From Bordetella parapertussis (GTDB lineage: Bacteria > Acidobacteriota > Terriglobia > Bryobacterales > Bryobacteraceae): a stretch of 42,703 nucleotides of DNA. Shown here in pieces: positions 1-8,081 of the stretch. The position numbers and the translations under genes were made by a program. The DNA lies in contig CALQCC020000038.1 in assembly GCA_943328975.2 (NCBI GenBank), positions 1 to 42,703 of the forward strand, in the 5' to 3' direction. Numbering within the stretch: position 1 is the stretch's first letter; every line of letters starts with the position of its first letter. The notes beneath the pieces are model-generated. The model saw only the letters and a list, made by a program, of their open reading frames with translations, made no database searches and was not told the origin of the DNA.

Positions 1-6
1 CGAAAA

Positions 7-143
7 CGATTCCGGGCTCGAGCGAAAACTGTTCGCCTTCCCCCCGGAATCGCTGTTCGCGTTCAGCCCGGAATCCTGTTCGTCTTCACCCCGGAATCGT
101 TTTCGCGTTCACCCCGGAATCCCGTTCGCCTTGCCCCGGAATC
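7..143. repeat. Degenerate 23-24 bp tandem repeat with one inverted copy (IS21-like end?)
   Basis: Five direct copies of a unit close to GTTCGCSTTCACCCCGGAAT start at 31, 55, 78, 101 and 124. Most copies are 21 bp, separated by 2-3 variable bases. An inverted copy, beginning GATTCCGGG, lies at about 7-29. Multiple short repeats of this style are known at the ends of IS21-family elements, where they bind the transposase. No istA/istB gene is visible, so the element would lie to the left of the window or be lost. Calling it an IS end is inference; the repeat itself is directly visible. Confidence 0.6.
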
Positions 144-242
144 CCCAGGCAAAGCCTCCACAATCTGGACCCCCGAGGTTCCGGTCGGGCACCCCTGCCG
201 ATTACTTGGGCGGGCGACACCTTCACTGTTGATGACGCCTTC

Positions 243-584
243 GTGGATCCGGATGGCCGGACGACAGAGATCAAGGTCAGTGCCACGGTGGTGGTGAATG
301 AAGATCATCCAGAGTTGAGCAAGCTCATGAATGGCACGGCAAGCCGGATTGAAACGTTGGGTACGTACCGCTATGAAGTCAGCTTTCGGTTTACGGACAT
401 TCCGTTTTCGTCGACGACCTTCGATCCCACGAATTACTACTTCACCTTCATGCTGCCAAAGGACAAAGTCCAGTTGGGGCTGGGGGGATCGTATTATTCG
501 AACATTGCCGGCGACACCCTACAGCCTGGTTACGAATACGATAGCAATTTCTATTTCTTCTTCCATCGGGCTCCGCCGAAGTAG
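243..584 (+). CDS. Hypothetical protein, probably a 5'-truncated gene remnant
   Basis: From a GTG at 243 this encodes 113 aa rich in Tyr, Phe and Thr, with no domain I recognise. The reading frame stays open upstream to at least position 141 with natural-looking sequence (for example ITWAGDTFTVDDAF just before the GTG). There is no convincing ribosome binding site at 243. The open frame runs directly into the repeat array at 31-143. The simplest reading is the C-terminal part of a longer, perhaps exported, protein whose start was removed by an insertion or rearrangement. It ends 15 bp before a gene on the other strand. It could also be a short gene with an unrecognised start. Confidence 0.45.
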   Translation: MDPDGRTTEIKVSATVVVNEDHPELSKLMNGTASRIETLGTYRYEVSFRFTDIPFSSTTFDPTNYYFTFMLPKDKVQLGLGGSYYSNIAGDTLQPGYEYDSNFYFFFHRAPPK

Positions 585-599
585 GCAGAGGTAGGTTCT

Positions 600-1094
600 T
601 CATGCCGCGTCGAGCAGGTCGATTTCCTTCTTCCAGCGCGCAAGCTCGCCGCTACGGTGCATCCACAGTGCGATCTGGAAGCCGATCCAGAAGAACACGA
701 CCATGAAGACGTCATAGGCGCGGGAAGGTTCGGCCAGATACCAGCCGAGCGTCGCGAGGGCCACGCCGCAGGAGGAGGGGAGCGTACTCCAATAGTGGAA
801 ATCCTGGAAGGTGTCTCGCTGCCGGATTAAGTGGACTCGATAGTGTGTGAGGCAAACGTCGGTGGGGCTGGACGCCCAGTTCGCGTAAGTGATGCGATAG
901 GCGGAGTAGGCCCAGCTCACGGCGAAGATGGCGCAGCCGATCCGGATCAACGTGGTTTCGGCGAAGATCGCGGCGGCGGCGAAGACTAGCGTGATCGCCA
1001 CAAAGAAAGGGATTCCGACAAGCCCCTTAGATCGCTCGCGTTTGAGCCTGCGGGCGTTGCGGCGTATGCGCTCAAGGTGGAACTCGTCTGCCAT
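600..1094 (-). CDS. Small membrane protein, unknown function
   Basis: The 164-aa product has a basic N-terminus (residues about 8-23, rich in Arg/Lys), then two hydrophobic segments at about 27-44 and 48-66, and further hydrophobic stretches near 108-122 and 127-145. Four membrane passes are therefore likely. A conserved-looking soluble loop with several Tyr, His and Arg residues separates the two halves. No enzymatic motif is visible. Small four-pass proteins of this layout are frequent in acidobacterial genomes, but I do not recognise a named family. It stands alone between the truncated gene and the VIT-family transporter. Confidence 0.6.
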   Translation of the reverse strand: MADEFHLERIRRNARRLKRERSKGLVGIPFFVAITLVFAAAAIFAETTLIRIGCAIFAVSWAYSAYRITYANWASSPTDVCLTHYRVHLIRQRDTFQDFHYWSTLPSSCGVALATLGWYLAEPSRAYDVFMVVFFWIGFQIALWMHRSGELARWKKEIDLLDAA

Positions 1095-1173
1095 TTATAT
1101 AGATAGTCGGCATGGGAGGAGAACTCCTACAGGGAATCCTTAGGTTCGGGAGTTAAGGTCTCTGACACCCTAA

Positions 1174-1863
1174 CTATACGGCGGTGCCGAAGAGTCTGCC
1201 GACCAGCGCGGTGGCGGCCATGGCGACGGTGCCCCAGAAGGCGACGCGGAGGGCTCCGGCTTGGGGTTTGGCTCCACCGAGCTTGGCGGCGAGCGCTCCT
1301 AAGACGAAGAGTAAGGCCAGCGACGTCGCGCCGATGATGGGGGTCACGTTGGACAGCGGGGCGAACGCGGCCATGGCCAGGGGTAAGGCTGCTCCACAGG
1401 CGAAGGCGGCGGCGGAGGTCAAGGCGGCCTGCACAGGGCGGGCTCGGGTGAAGTCGAAGATCCCGAGTTCGTCGCGCGCGTGGGCCGCTAGTGCGTCGTG
1501 CGCGGTGAACTGGACGGCGACCTGATGGGCCAGATCCTTGGTCAGGCCGCGGGAGACGTAGATAGCCGTGAGCTCGGTGAGCTCGGCTTCCGGGGTGGTC
1601 TCGAGTTCCTTGCGTTCCTTGGCTAGGTCGGCGTCTTCGGAATCCGATTGGGAGCTGACGGAGACGTATTCGCCGGCCGCCATGGAGAGGGCTCCGGCGA
1701 CCAGGCCGGCTGCTCCTGCGAGAAGAATGGCTGCCCGTTCGGGATTCGCGGCGGCGACGCCGACGATCAAACTGGAGGTAGAGATGAGGCCGTCGTTGGC
1801 TCCCAGGACGGCGGCTCGGAGCCAGCCGACGCTATCGGTTCGGTGTGTTTCGCGGTGGCGCAT
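1174..1863 (-). CDS. VIT1/CCC1-family iron/manganese transporter
   Basis: This 229-aa membrane protein begins with the family signature GWLRAAVLGANDGLIST (residues about 13-29), followed by a hydrophobic helix and the motif MAAGEYVSVSSQ at about 61-72. Both are typical of the VIT/CCC1 family. A charged cytoplasmic segment rich in Asp and Glu (about 72-100, with ERKELETTPEAE) matches the metal-binding domain between TM2 and TM3. Three more hydrophobic segments follow. Characterised relatives move Fe(II) or Mn(II) out of the cytoplasm or into a store by proton antiport. The substrate here is inferred. The gene is monocistronic as far as can be seen. Confidence 0.88.
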   Translation of the reverse strand: MRHRETHRTDSVGWLRAAVLGANDGLISTSSLIVGVAAANPERAAILLAGAAGLVAGALSMAAGEYVSVSSQSDSEDADLAKERKELETTPEAELTELTAIYVSRGLTKDLAHQVAVQFTAHDALAAHARDELGIFDFTRARPVQAALTSAAAFACGAALPLAMAAFAPLSNVTPIIGATSLALLFVLGALAAKLGGAKPQAGALRVAFWGTVAMAATALVGRLFGTAV

Positions 1864-1906
1864 GGGATACGCGTCAGTATAGCGCCCTAGTATGAATATG
1901 CGATAG

Positions 1907-2536
1907 CTAGGCGCTGTTCACTAGAGTGAACGCGAAGTTACGGCCGAGGCCCCCACGAACGGCGAGGTGAATCCACAGCAGCGCTTGTTCCTCCTGCATT
2001 CGCGAGGTGGAAATATCGCCCAGGCGAAGCGGTTCAAAGCCCGTTTCTTGCGCGAGTTTCGCAACGGTGCTCACTGCTTCGGCGTCATTACCGGAGAGTA
2101 CCAGCACGGCCTTGCGCCCTTCGAGTACCGGGTTGGCCATGATGTTGAAGCCGACCGTGTTGAATGCTTTCACGATGTGCGTGCTCGGCAGAATTTGCTG
2201 CAAACGCTGCGCGCCGGATTCCCCGTTGGGGTGATCCAGGCCGGTGAGAGTGGCGTTGAGCGGATTGGTCGCGTCCATCAGGATCTTCCCGCTGAGGTCG
2301 CCGCAGGATTGCGCGGCGGATAGCGTGGCATCTGCGGGCGTCGCCAATAGGATCAGGTCCGAGGCTGCCGCCGCTGCGGTCGTGCTGGTGACGGGAAGGC
2401 TCAATGTCTGTGCCAAGGCTCGGGCTTTTTCACTGGTAGGGTTCTGGGATCCGATGGTGACCTCGTGTCCCAATGCGGCCCAGCGGCGGGCCAGGGTGCT
2501 GCCGACATTGCCGGCTCCGATGATAGCGATCTTCAA
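1907..2536 (-). CDS. NAD(P)-binding oxidoreductase, F420-dependent NADP reductase-like
   Basis: The 209-aa product starts with a Rossmann dinucleotide-binding loop, KIAIIGAGNVGSTLARRW. Further on come an NADP-type segment (GSQNPTSEKA) and the block MDATNPLNATLTG, typical of the F420-dependent NADP reductase-like family. I choose TTG at 2536 because AGGAG at 2543-2547 (minus strand) lies 6 nt upstream and the protein then begins at the Rossmann strand. The frame continues to an ATG at 2575, but that extension only translates a perfect hairpin (2547-2574). The substrate and cofactor cannot be fixed from the sequence. Confidence 0.82.
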   Translation of the reverse strand: MKIAIIGAGNVGSTLARRWAALGHEVTIGSQNPTSEKARALAQTLSLPVTSTTAAAAASDLILLATPADATLSAAQSCGDLSGKILMDATNPLNATLTGLDHPNGESGAQRLQQILPSTHIVKAFNTVGFNIMANPVLEGRKAVLVLSGNDAEAVSTVAKLAQETGFEPLRLGDISTSRMQEEQALLWIHLAVRGGLGRNFAFTLVNSA

Positions 2537-2546
2537 TGTGTGCTCC

Positions 2547-2574
2547 TGTGGACAGGGCGCTTGCCCTGTCCACA
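2547..2574. repeat. Perfect 12-bp inverted repeat with 4-nt loop at an SD site
   Basis: The arms are TGTGGACAGGGC and GCCCTGTCCACA around the loop GCTT. The last base of the hairpin overlaps the AGGAG that serves the TTG start at 2536. In the mRNA the stem would sit immediately 5' of the ribosome binding site. It could be a REP-type element or a translational control hairpin. No second copy was noticed in this window. Confidence 0.75.
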
Positions 2575-2613
2575 TATGCAGATCTTAGCTTGAATGAACC
2601 AGTTGTCAATGCG

Positions 2614-2642
2614 GAAACTCATCGGATATTCCGATGAGTTTC
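2614..2642. promoter_or_regulatory. Perfect 13-bp palindrome between divergent genes, possible operator
   Basis: The arms GAAACTCATCGGA and TCCGATGAGTTTC surround a 3-nt spacer. A second overlapping pair, TGAATGA at 2591-2597 and TCATTCA at 2641-2647, adds dyad symmetry. The site lies between the minus-strand oxidoreductase (start 2536) and the plus-strand promoter-like sequence at 2658-2686. Position and symmetry suggest an operator for a dimeric regulator; no regulator gene is adjacent. A hairpin role in RNA cannot be excluded. Confidence 0.5.
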
Positions 2643-2657
2643 ATTCAGTTTATCTAA

Positions 2658-2686
2658 TTGCCGAAGTCCGAGTTCAGCCCTATCCT
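2658..2686 (+). promoter_or_regulatory. Putative sigma-70 promoter, TTGCCG-17-TATCCT
   Basis: TTGCCG at 2658-2663 and TATCCT at 2681-2686 are 17 bp apart. The expected transcription start is about 2693, which coincides with an ATG. A transcript from here could cover the small ORF at 2693 and the zinc-ribbon gene at 2968. Confidence 0.4.
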
Positions 2687-2692
2687 ACTTGC

Positions 2693-2926
2693 ATGGAGCA
2701 AATAGCAACGCGCCTCAGGGATCGAATGAAACGTGTGTACCGTGTGTTGGTCCGGGGGAAGGTTACGATGCAGCCTTCCCAGTGGGAGGCCGAGCGGATA
2801 CTGCGGAGTTATGAACGCGAACTCGTGGGGTTCTACTTGGAACGGGGCACGTCGACACCCCGGCAATCCGCTAGCAGTAGGTCTCACCCCGGACCGTTGA
2901 CGATGTCTCCAGATGCGTGTCCGTAG
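2693..2926 (+). CDS. Possible small protein, unknown function
   Basis: The ATG at 2693 opens a 77-aa frame. Residues 1-50 look like amphipathic helices (MEQIATRLRDRMKRVYRV...), while the last 25 residues are Ser/Pro-rich and less protein-like. There is no Shine-Dalgarno sequence, but a promoter-like pair at 2658-2686 predicts a transcript starting at or next to this ATG, so leaderless translation is possible. I recognise no domain. It may equally be the untranslated leader of the zinc-ribbon gene 41 bp downstream. Confidence 0.35.
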   Translation: MEQIATRLRDRMKRVYRVLVRGKVTMQPSQWEAERILRSYERELVGFYLERGTSTPRQSASSRSHPGPLTMSPDACP

Positions 2927-2967
2927 TGCCTACAAACGGACCGGCAATCAGGAAGGAGCAAACACCA

Positions 2968-3288
2968 ATGAAGAATACCTTGGCCCTTGCGAAACCCAGC
3001 AAGCTGGAGGAAGACTACTTTGTCCGGCAGCAGATTGAGCTACGGCGCTCGCTTTCGATCCAGCGTCAAGCGGAGATGGAACTAGAAGCGCGTGAGGCTG
3101 CTCGAGTTCTGCACTTCATGAAGTGTCCCAAATGCGGAATGCAGCTCGAGGAGATTTCCCTGGGCGAGGTCCGAATTGACAAATGTTTTGGCTGCCAAGG
3201 GTTGTGGCTCGACTCCGGAGAACTCGATACGATCTCGGCAAGAGAGTCCGGTTTCATGCCAAGCGTATGGCGCGCGTTTCAACCGTAG
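2968..3288 (+). CDS. TFIIB-type zinc-ribbon protein
   Basis: This 106-aa protein has a helical, charged N-terminal half (residues 12-48) and a C-terminal zinc ribbon. The ribbon has CPKC at 53-56 and CFGC at 73-76, followed by GLWLDSGEL, the usual signature of the bacterial zf-TFIIB domain (PF13453 type). The start at 2968 is supported by GGAAGGAG at 2951-2958. Relatives are small cytosolic proteins of unknown role. The four Cys predict one Zn(II); nothing points to a specific partner. The next 160 bp are non-coding and hold only a weak hairpin near 3330-3349. Confidence 0.8.
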   Translation: MKNTLALAKPSKLEEDYFVRQQIELRRSLSIQRQAEMELEAREAARVLHFMKCPKCGMQLEEISLGEVRIDKCFGCQGLWLDSGELDTISARESGFMPSVWRAFQP

Positions 3289-3451
3289 CGCCACATATTA
3301 CGCCCAACAGCGTCTCCCGAGCGCTTTCCGTGATCGAAAGCACTGCGGGGTGTTTCAATTTCCGCTCGACTGAGTAGGTGACTCCTTTTCTAGTTGTTGC
3401 AGCAGATGAGAGAGGGAGGGATTCGCTACAATAGGCGCTCGGTTCTGAAGC

Positions 3452-4612
3452 ATGCTGCTGCTCGCGATTTTGATGGCGGGGATCTTAACGATGTGGGTCC
3501 CGGCCCGCTGGGCGCTGAGCGCGTTCCAAGTGGCGATGCTGGGGCTCGTCGGGTTTCGGATTGCCGTCCGGTGGCGTGCAGGGCGGGGCATTGGGCTCGA
3601 CGCGAGCGGACTCGTGATGGCGGCGGTGGTCGTCTGGGGCGCGGTTCAACTGTGGGCGGGATGGACCGTGGATGCCTTCCGGACGCAGGAAGTCATGCTG
3701 GATTGGACCGTGAATGTGGCGGGCTTCGCGCTAGCGCTGGAACTTGCTGGCGGGGAGATTCAGCGCGAGCGGTTTCTTGCCGGGATGGTGGCGTTTGCGG
3801 CAGGCCTTAGCATCCTGGCGATGTTGACCGCCTTTTCCTCTCCGCCGGGAGTGATCGCCTGGTGGACGGACGTCGGCACGTCGGTCCCGACGTTTGGTCC
3901 GTTCGTCTATCGCAATCAGTATGCGGCGTTTGTGGAGGCTCTGCTGCCCGTGGCGCTGCTGCGCGCATTTGTGGATCGGCGCCGCGCCTGGCTCTACATC
4001 TCGGCTGCGGGTCTGATGTTTGCCAGCGTTGTGGCGGCGGGTTCACGGACCGGGGCGATCTTGTGCTCAGTCGAACTGCTGCTGGTGCCGCTGTTGATCG
4101 GCGGTCGGTCGGCTTGGCGAGTGGTGGCCGGGATGGTCGCGGCCGTGGGCGGGTTGACGCTGGTCGCTGGTTGGCAGGCGTTGTGGAGCCGATTCCAGGA
4201 GCATAATCCTTACGGACTTCGCTGGGACCTGTTGCAGTCCTCTATAGAGATGGTTCGGGCGCGACCGCTGACTGGGTGGGGATTGGGGACCTGGTCTGAG
4301 GTTTATCCGGGGTTTGCTCGCTATGACGATGGAACCTTCGTCAATCAGGCCCACAATGACTGGGCACAGTGGGCGGTGGAGGGCGGTATCCCCTTGCTGT
4401 TACTGGTTTTATTCGTCGCGTTTCGGGTGCTGAGACCGGCCTGGCGCTCAGTCTGGGGACTGGGGATTGTGGCGGTCCTGGTGCACTGTTTTGTGGACTA
4501 TCCAATGCAGCAGCGCCCGGCTCTGGCTGTGTTCTTCTTTGTAATGTTAGGGATGGCGATGCGAGGCGGAGAACTCAGGCCCCCCTTAAAATCTGGTACG
4601 TCTATCCCCTAA
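3452..4612 (+). CDS. O-antigen ligase/polymerase-family membrane protein
   Basis: The 386-aa product is hydrophobic over most of its length, with about ten predicted membrane segments. The central NQYAAFVEALLPVALL and GSRTGAI blocks and a large periplasmic loop (PLTGWGLGTW, then NQAHNDWAQWAVEGG, residues about 267-312) match the Wzy_C/RfaL superfamily. Family members polymerise O-units or attach glycans to lipid A-core or to proteins. No other polysaccharide gene is adjacent, so the acceptor is unknown. A TACAAT box at 3427-3432 lies 19 nt before the ATG. No SD-like sequence is evident. Confidence 0.82.
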   Translation: MLLLAILMAGILTMWVPARWALSAFQVAMLGLVGFRIAVRWRAGRGIGLDASGLVMAAVVVWGAVQLWAGWTVDAFRTQEVMLDWTVNVAGFALALELAGGEIQRERFLAGMVAFAAGLSILAMLTAFSSPPGVIAWWTDVGTSVPTFGPFVYRNQYAAFVEALLPVALLRAFVDRRRAWLYISAAGLMFASVVAAGSRTGAILCSVELLLVPLLIGGRSAWRVVAGMVAAVGGLTLVAGWQALWSRFQEHNPYGLRWDLLQSSIEMVRARPLTGWGLGTWSEVYPGFARYDDGTFVNQAHNDWAQWAVEGGIPLLLLVLFVAFRVLRPAWRSVWGLGIVAVLVHCFVDYPMQQRPALAVFFFVMLGMAMRGGELRPPLKSGTSIP

Positions 4613-4719
4613 TACGTGCCTAATGTCGTGCCGCTGAACTGCCGAAACTAGGAGGGAAGAGAGGGAACTCTCCTCGCAGTGACGGATGGTTTATGGAAGG
4701 CACGATAAAGGTACGATAC

Positions 4720-7700
4720 ATGTTGAATAGATTGCAGGCTCTGGTTGGCAGTCTCGGGATGCTGGTGATGGTCCTGGTTCTGAGCGGAACGATGAGTTTC
4801 GGGCAGGTCTCAGACGGGAATTTGACGGGTGTGATCCTGGATCCCAGCGGTGCCGCCGTGGTCAATGCGACCGTGGGCGCGGAGAGCCTGGGTACGGGGT
4901 GGAAGACGACCGCCACCACGGACACTATTGGCAAGTACCGATTCAACAATCTTCCCGTGGGCAGCTATAAGCTGACGGCCGGTGCGGCGGGCTTTCAGAC
5001 TACGACGCTGGCGTCGGTCGCAGTGGAACTCAGTAAGACCACGACCGCACACGTCACATTGAGCGTCGGGCCGCAGACGGACACGATCACGGTGGTGGAC
5101 ACACCTTCACTGATCGATGCGACGACGGCGCAGATCGCGAACCTTTCGACGGCGCGCATGTCGACCGATCTGGCCGCGGCATCGAATTCGACGGGTGGGT
5201 ATCTCAACCTCTCTTTGCTAGGCGCGGGTGTTGCCAGCTCCGGCGGGGTGGGTGCTGGAACAGGGCCGTCCATCGGTGGGCAGCGTCCGCGCGACAACAA
5301 TTTCACCATCGAAGGCACGGACAACAACCGTAAAGACATTACTGGCCCGCTGGTATCGCTTCCGAACGATGCAGTGCAAGAGTTCACGGTACTGCAGAAT
5401 CAGTTCAGTGCCGAGTTCGGGCATGCAGCCGGTGGTCAGTTTAACGCGGTGCTGTTGGCTGGTACGAACCAAGTGCATGGAAAGTTTTACGAATACTTCC
5501 AGAATCGTAATCTGAATGCTCAGGATGAGGCGTTCAAGCGCCAAGGCACCAGCCAGCGCACTCGCTATGACCAGAACCTGTTGGGTGGGAATTTTGGCGG
5601 TCCGTTGAAGCGCGACAAGGCGTTCTATTTCGGAAGCCTCGACTACAATCCCTTGGGTCGCAGCAGCACCAGCGGTTCTCCCCGCTATGCTCCCACAGCC
5701 GCGGGGTTTGCCACGCTATCGAGCATTCCGACGATCTCGCAAACCAATTTGAACGTGTTGAAGCAGTATATCGGTGCCGCACCGTTGCAGGACGGCGACT
5801 ACGCCGTCGCGGTGCAGGGTGCGCAGATCCCGCTCGGCATCGTTCCGATCGTGGCTCCGAGCTACTCAAACACCTATCGCGGGATTGCTTCGCTGGACTA
5901 CAACGTTTCGTCGAAGGATCAACTGCGTGGACGCTATGTGCAGAATCGTAGCTCGGCCATCGATACAGCTGCGCAGACGCCGGCGTTTTGGACGCAGCGT
6001 CCGACCACGGCGTATCTGTTGTCGATGTCGGAGTTCCATACGTTCGGTCCTTCTTTGATGAACGAAGTGCGCGTCGCCTATAACCGGTTCAACGACCGGC
6101 GTACGGCTCCCGCTGGCATCACGTTTCCGGGGTTGGATGTGTTTCCGACTATCGGATTGCCGAACGATCTGAACTTATTGCTGGGACCCTTTACGGATGC
6201 ACCGCAGGCGACTACGCAGAACACCTATCAATTGGTGGACAATCTGACGTGGAACGTTGGTCGTCATGATATCAAGGTCGGATTCGACGGTCGCGATGCG
6301 ATCTCGTCCATGGATTTCATCTCGCAGGTGCGCGGCGATTATCGCTATTCCAGTTTGAATCGCTACCTGATCGATCAAACGCCGGACGTTCTCGCGCGTC
6401 GCAACGTGGGGGGCAAGCCGTACCTCGGCAATGCGCTCGCCTACTATCTCTACGCCAACGACAACTGGAAAGCCACGCGCCACTTGACGCTCAACTTGGG
6501 CGTTCGCTGGGAATACAACGGGATCGCGAAATCCATGAAGGAACAGGCGTTGAACAGCCTGGCCGACGTCCCGGGAGTGTTGACGTTCGCGGCTCCGAAA
6601 CCGCAGATGAAGAATTTCGCCCCCCGTGTAGGTTTTGCCTACTCGCCGGGCAACAGCGGATCGACCTCGATCCGTGGTGGATTCGGAATGGCGTATGACC
6701 AGATCTTCGATAACGTTGGCAACAATGTCCGCGGTCCGCAGGCCATCGCGATCGTCAATACGCCTCCGAGCACGGCGACGGGTTTTTTGGCCTCGGGAGC
6801 AATTCCTTACACGGCACTCCCGGCTGTATTGACCCCGACCCAAGCTCGGGCGGCGACCACCGGTTGGCTGCCCGACCAAAAGTTGGGCTACGCGGTGAAC
6901 TGGAACTTCGGGGTCCAGCATTCCTTCCATAAAGATTACGTTGTAGACGTTCGCTACGTCGGCACGCGCGGCGTTCATTTGCTGCTGCAGACCATGTTGA
7001 ATCGGGTGGCGCAAGTCACGCAGTCGAATTCGCTGCCGGTGTACCTGACGGCTCCGTCGCAGGACACGCTCAATGCGTTGCCGCTGACGTTGAATCAGCT
7101 TCAAGCCTCGAGCGGAAACATCAATCCGCTAGCACAGTACGGCTTTACGAACTCTGCCGGCATCACTTCCTACGTTCCGCAAGGCAATTCGATCTATCAC
7201 GGTCTTGCTGTAGACGTGACGAAACGTTTCTCCGGCCAGTTGATGTTCAAGGGTGGTTACACCTGGAGCCATCTCCGGGACGACAGCACTGCGGAAATCA
7301 ACACGACCTCGCTGTCGCCTCGGCGCCCGCAGGACTTCGGTAACCTGCGTCCGGAATGGGCGTCGTCGGCTCTCGATCGTCGCCATCGCTTGACCGCAAC
7401 CTGGATGTGGGACACCCCGTGGTTCCGGGGGAATCAGAATTGGTTCCTGCGGACCGTGGTGGCGGGTTACAGCTTCTCGGGTACTTACACCGCGGAGTCC
7501 CCGCAGTTCGTGACGCCCCAGAGCGTCCTCGATGCGAACATCAATGGAGACAGCGCGACCGATCGCGTGGTCGTCAACACGAATGGCATCAAGGGTACGG
7601 GCAGCGATACCAAGGCTCTGACGAACAGCTCGGGCCAGACCGTCGCTTATGTTGCCTTGAATCCGAACGCGGAATTCCTGCGGGCTCGGGCTGGCGTCTA

Positions 7701-7992
7701 CGCGAACAGCGGACGCAACGTGCTGCGCGGCCGCGGTATCAATAACTTCGACATGAGCGTCGCGAAGAGCTTCTCGATTCGGGAGCGTTCTCGGATGGAG
7801 ATTCGTGCTGATCTCTACAACGCGCTCAATCATGCCCAGTTCACACCGGGCCGCATCAACAACATCGCGGGAACGCAGCGCGCCGGCGAGACTTCGTATC
7901 TGACCCCGGGCAACGTGGACTTCGGACGTTGGGATCGCGTCTACCCGAGCAACGCCCGCAATATCCAGTTGGTCGCGAAATTCACTTTCTAA
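4720..7992 (+). CDS. TonB-dependent receptor with carboxypeptidase-regulatory domain (Oar-like)
   Basis: The outer-membrane protein has about 1,090 aa. A signal peptide covers residues 1-30 (MLNRLQALVG... ending near SFGQ). A carboxypeptidase-regulatory/transthyretin-like domain follows at about 33-118 (GVILDPSGAAVVNATV, GKYRFNNLPVGSYKL). A plug-like region (PRDNNFTIEGTDNN) comes next, then a long Tyr/Asn-rich barrel ending NIQLVAKFTF, with the terminal Phe expected for BAM insertion. I prefer the ATG at 4720 because AAAGGT lies 8 nt upstream and the signal peptide then starts directly; the in-frame ATG at 4693 has no SD. Acidobacteria carry many such receptors, mostly for uptake of oligomers or adhesion-like roles. 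The substrate is unknown. A strong terminator follows. Confidence 0.92.
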   Translation: MLNRLQALVGSLGMLVMVLVLSGTMSFGQVSDGNLTGVILDPSGAAVVNATVGAESLGTGWKTTATTDTIGKYRFNNLPVGSYKLTAGAAGFQTTTLASVAVELSKTTTAHVTLSVGPQTDTITVVDTPSLIDATTAQIANLSTARMSTDLAAASNSTGGYLNLSLLGAGVASSGGVGAGTGPSIGGQRPRDNNFTIEGTDNNRKDITGPLVSLPNDAVQEFTVLQNQFSAEFGHAAGGQFNAVLLAGTNQVHGKFYEYFQNRNLNAQDEAFKRQGTSQRTRYDQNLLGGNFGGPLKRDKAFYFGSLDYNPLGRSSTSGSPRYAPTAAGFATLSSIPTISQTNLNVLKQYIGAAPLQDGDYAVAVQGAQIPLGIVPIVAPSYSNTYRGIASLDYNVSSKDQLRGRYVQNRSSAIDTAAQTPAFWTQRPTTAYLLSMSEFHTFGPSLMNEVRVAYNRFNDRRTAPAGITFPGLDVFPTIGLPNDLNLLLGPFTDAPQATTQNTYQLVDNLTWNVGRHDIKVGFDGRDAISSMDFISQVRGDYRYSSLNRYLIDQTPDVLARRNVGGKPYLGNALAYYLYANDNWKATRHLTLNLGVRWEYNGIAKSMKEQALNSLADVPGVLTFAAPKPQMKNFAPRVGFAYSPGNSGSTSIRGGFGMAYDQIFDNVGNNVRGPQAIAIVNTPPSTATGFLASGAIPYTALPAVLTPTQARAATTGWLPDQKLGYAVNWNFGVQHSFHKDYVVDVRYVGTRGVHLLLQTMLNRVAQVTQSNSLPVYLTAPSQDTLNALPLTLNQLQASSGNINPLAQYGFTNSAGITSYVPQGNSIYHGLAVDVTKRFSGQLMFKGGYTWSHLRDDSTAEINTTSLSPRRPQDFGNLRPEWASSALDRRHRLTATWMWDTPWFRGNQNWFLRTVVAGYSFSGTYTAESPQFVTPQSVLDANINGDSATDRVVVNTNGIKGTGSDTKALTNSSGQTVAYVALNPNAEFLRARAGVYANSGRNVLRGRGINNFDMSVAKSFSIRERSRMEIRADLYNALNHAQFTPGRINNIAGTQRAGETSYLTPGNVDFGRWDRVYPSNARNIQLVAKFTF

Positions 7993-8018
7993 GCAGTACA
8001 CTTCTCTTGGAACACCTA

Positions 8019-8048
8019 GCGGGGGCCTTCGGGTCCCCGCATTTTTTT
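8019..8048 (+). terminator. Rho-independent terminator after the TonB-dependent receptor
   Basis: A 9-bp GC-rich stem with one G-U pair (GCGGGGGCC / GGTCCCCGC) closes a TTCG tetraloop at 8028-8031. A run of seven T follows at 8042-8048. It begins 27 bp after the receptor stop codon and separates it from the lipoprotein gene at 8082. Confidence 0.93.
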
Positions 8049-8081
8049 GTGCCCTCTCCCGCTTTTCTATATGCTGGAAGT

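Noticed and set aside
63-308. Minus-strand reading frames across the left-end repeats
   Set aside because: They only translate the tandem repeat and the opposite strand of the truncated gene; no start signal or domain.
3289-3451. Possible terminator hairpin near 3327-3349
   Set aside because: Only a 6-bp GCTTTC/GAAAGC stem without a T-run; too weak to list as a terminator.
6175-7104. Long minus-strand frame inside the TonB-dependent receptor gene
   Set aside because: It is an Arg-rich shadow of the receptor in a high-GC gene, without family motifs.
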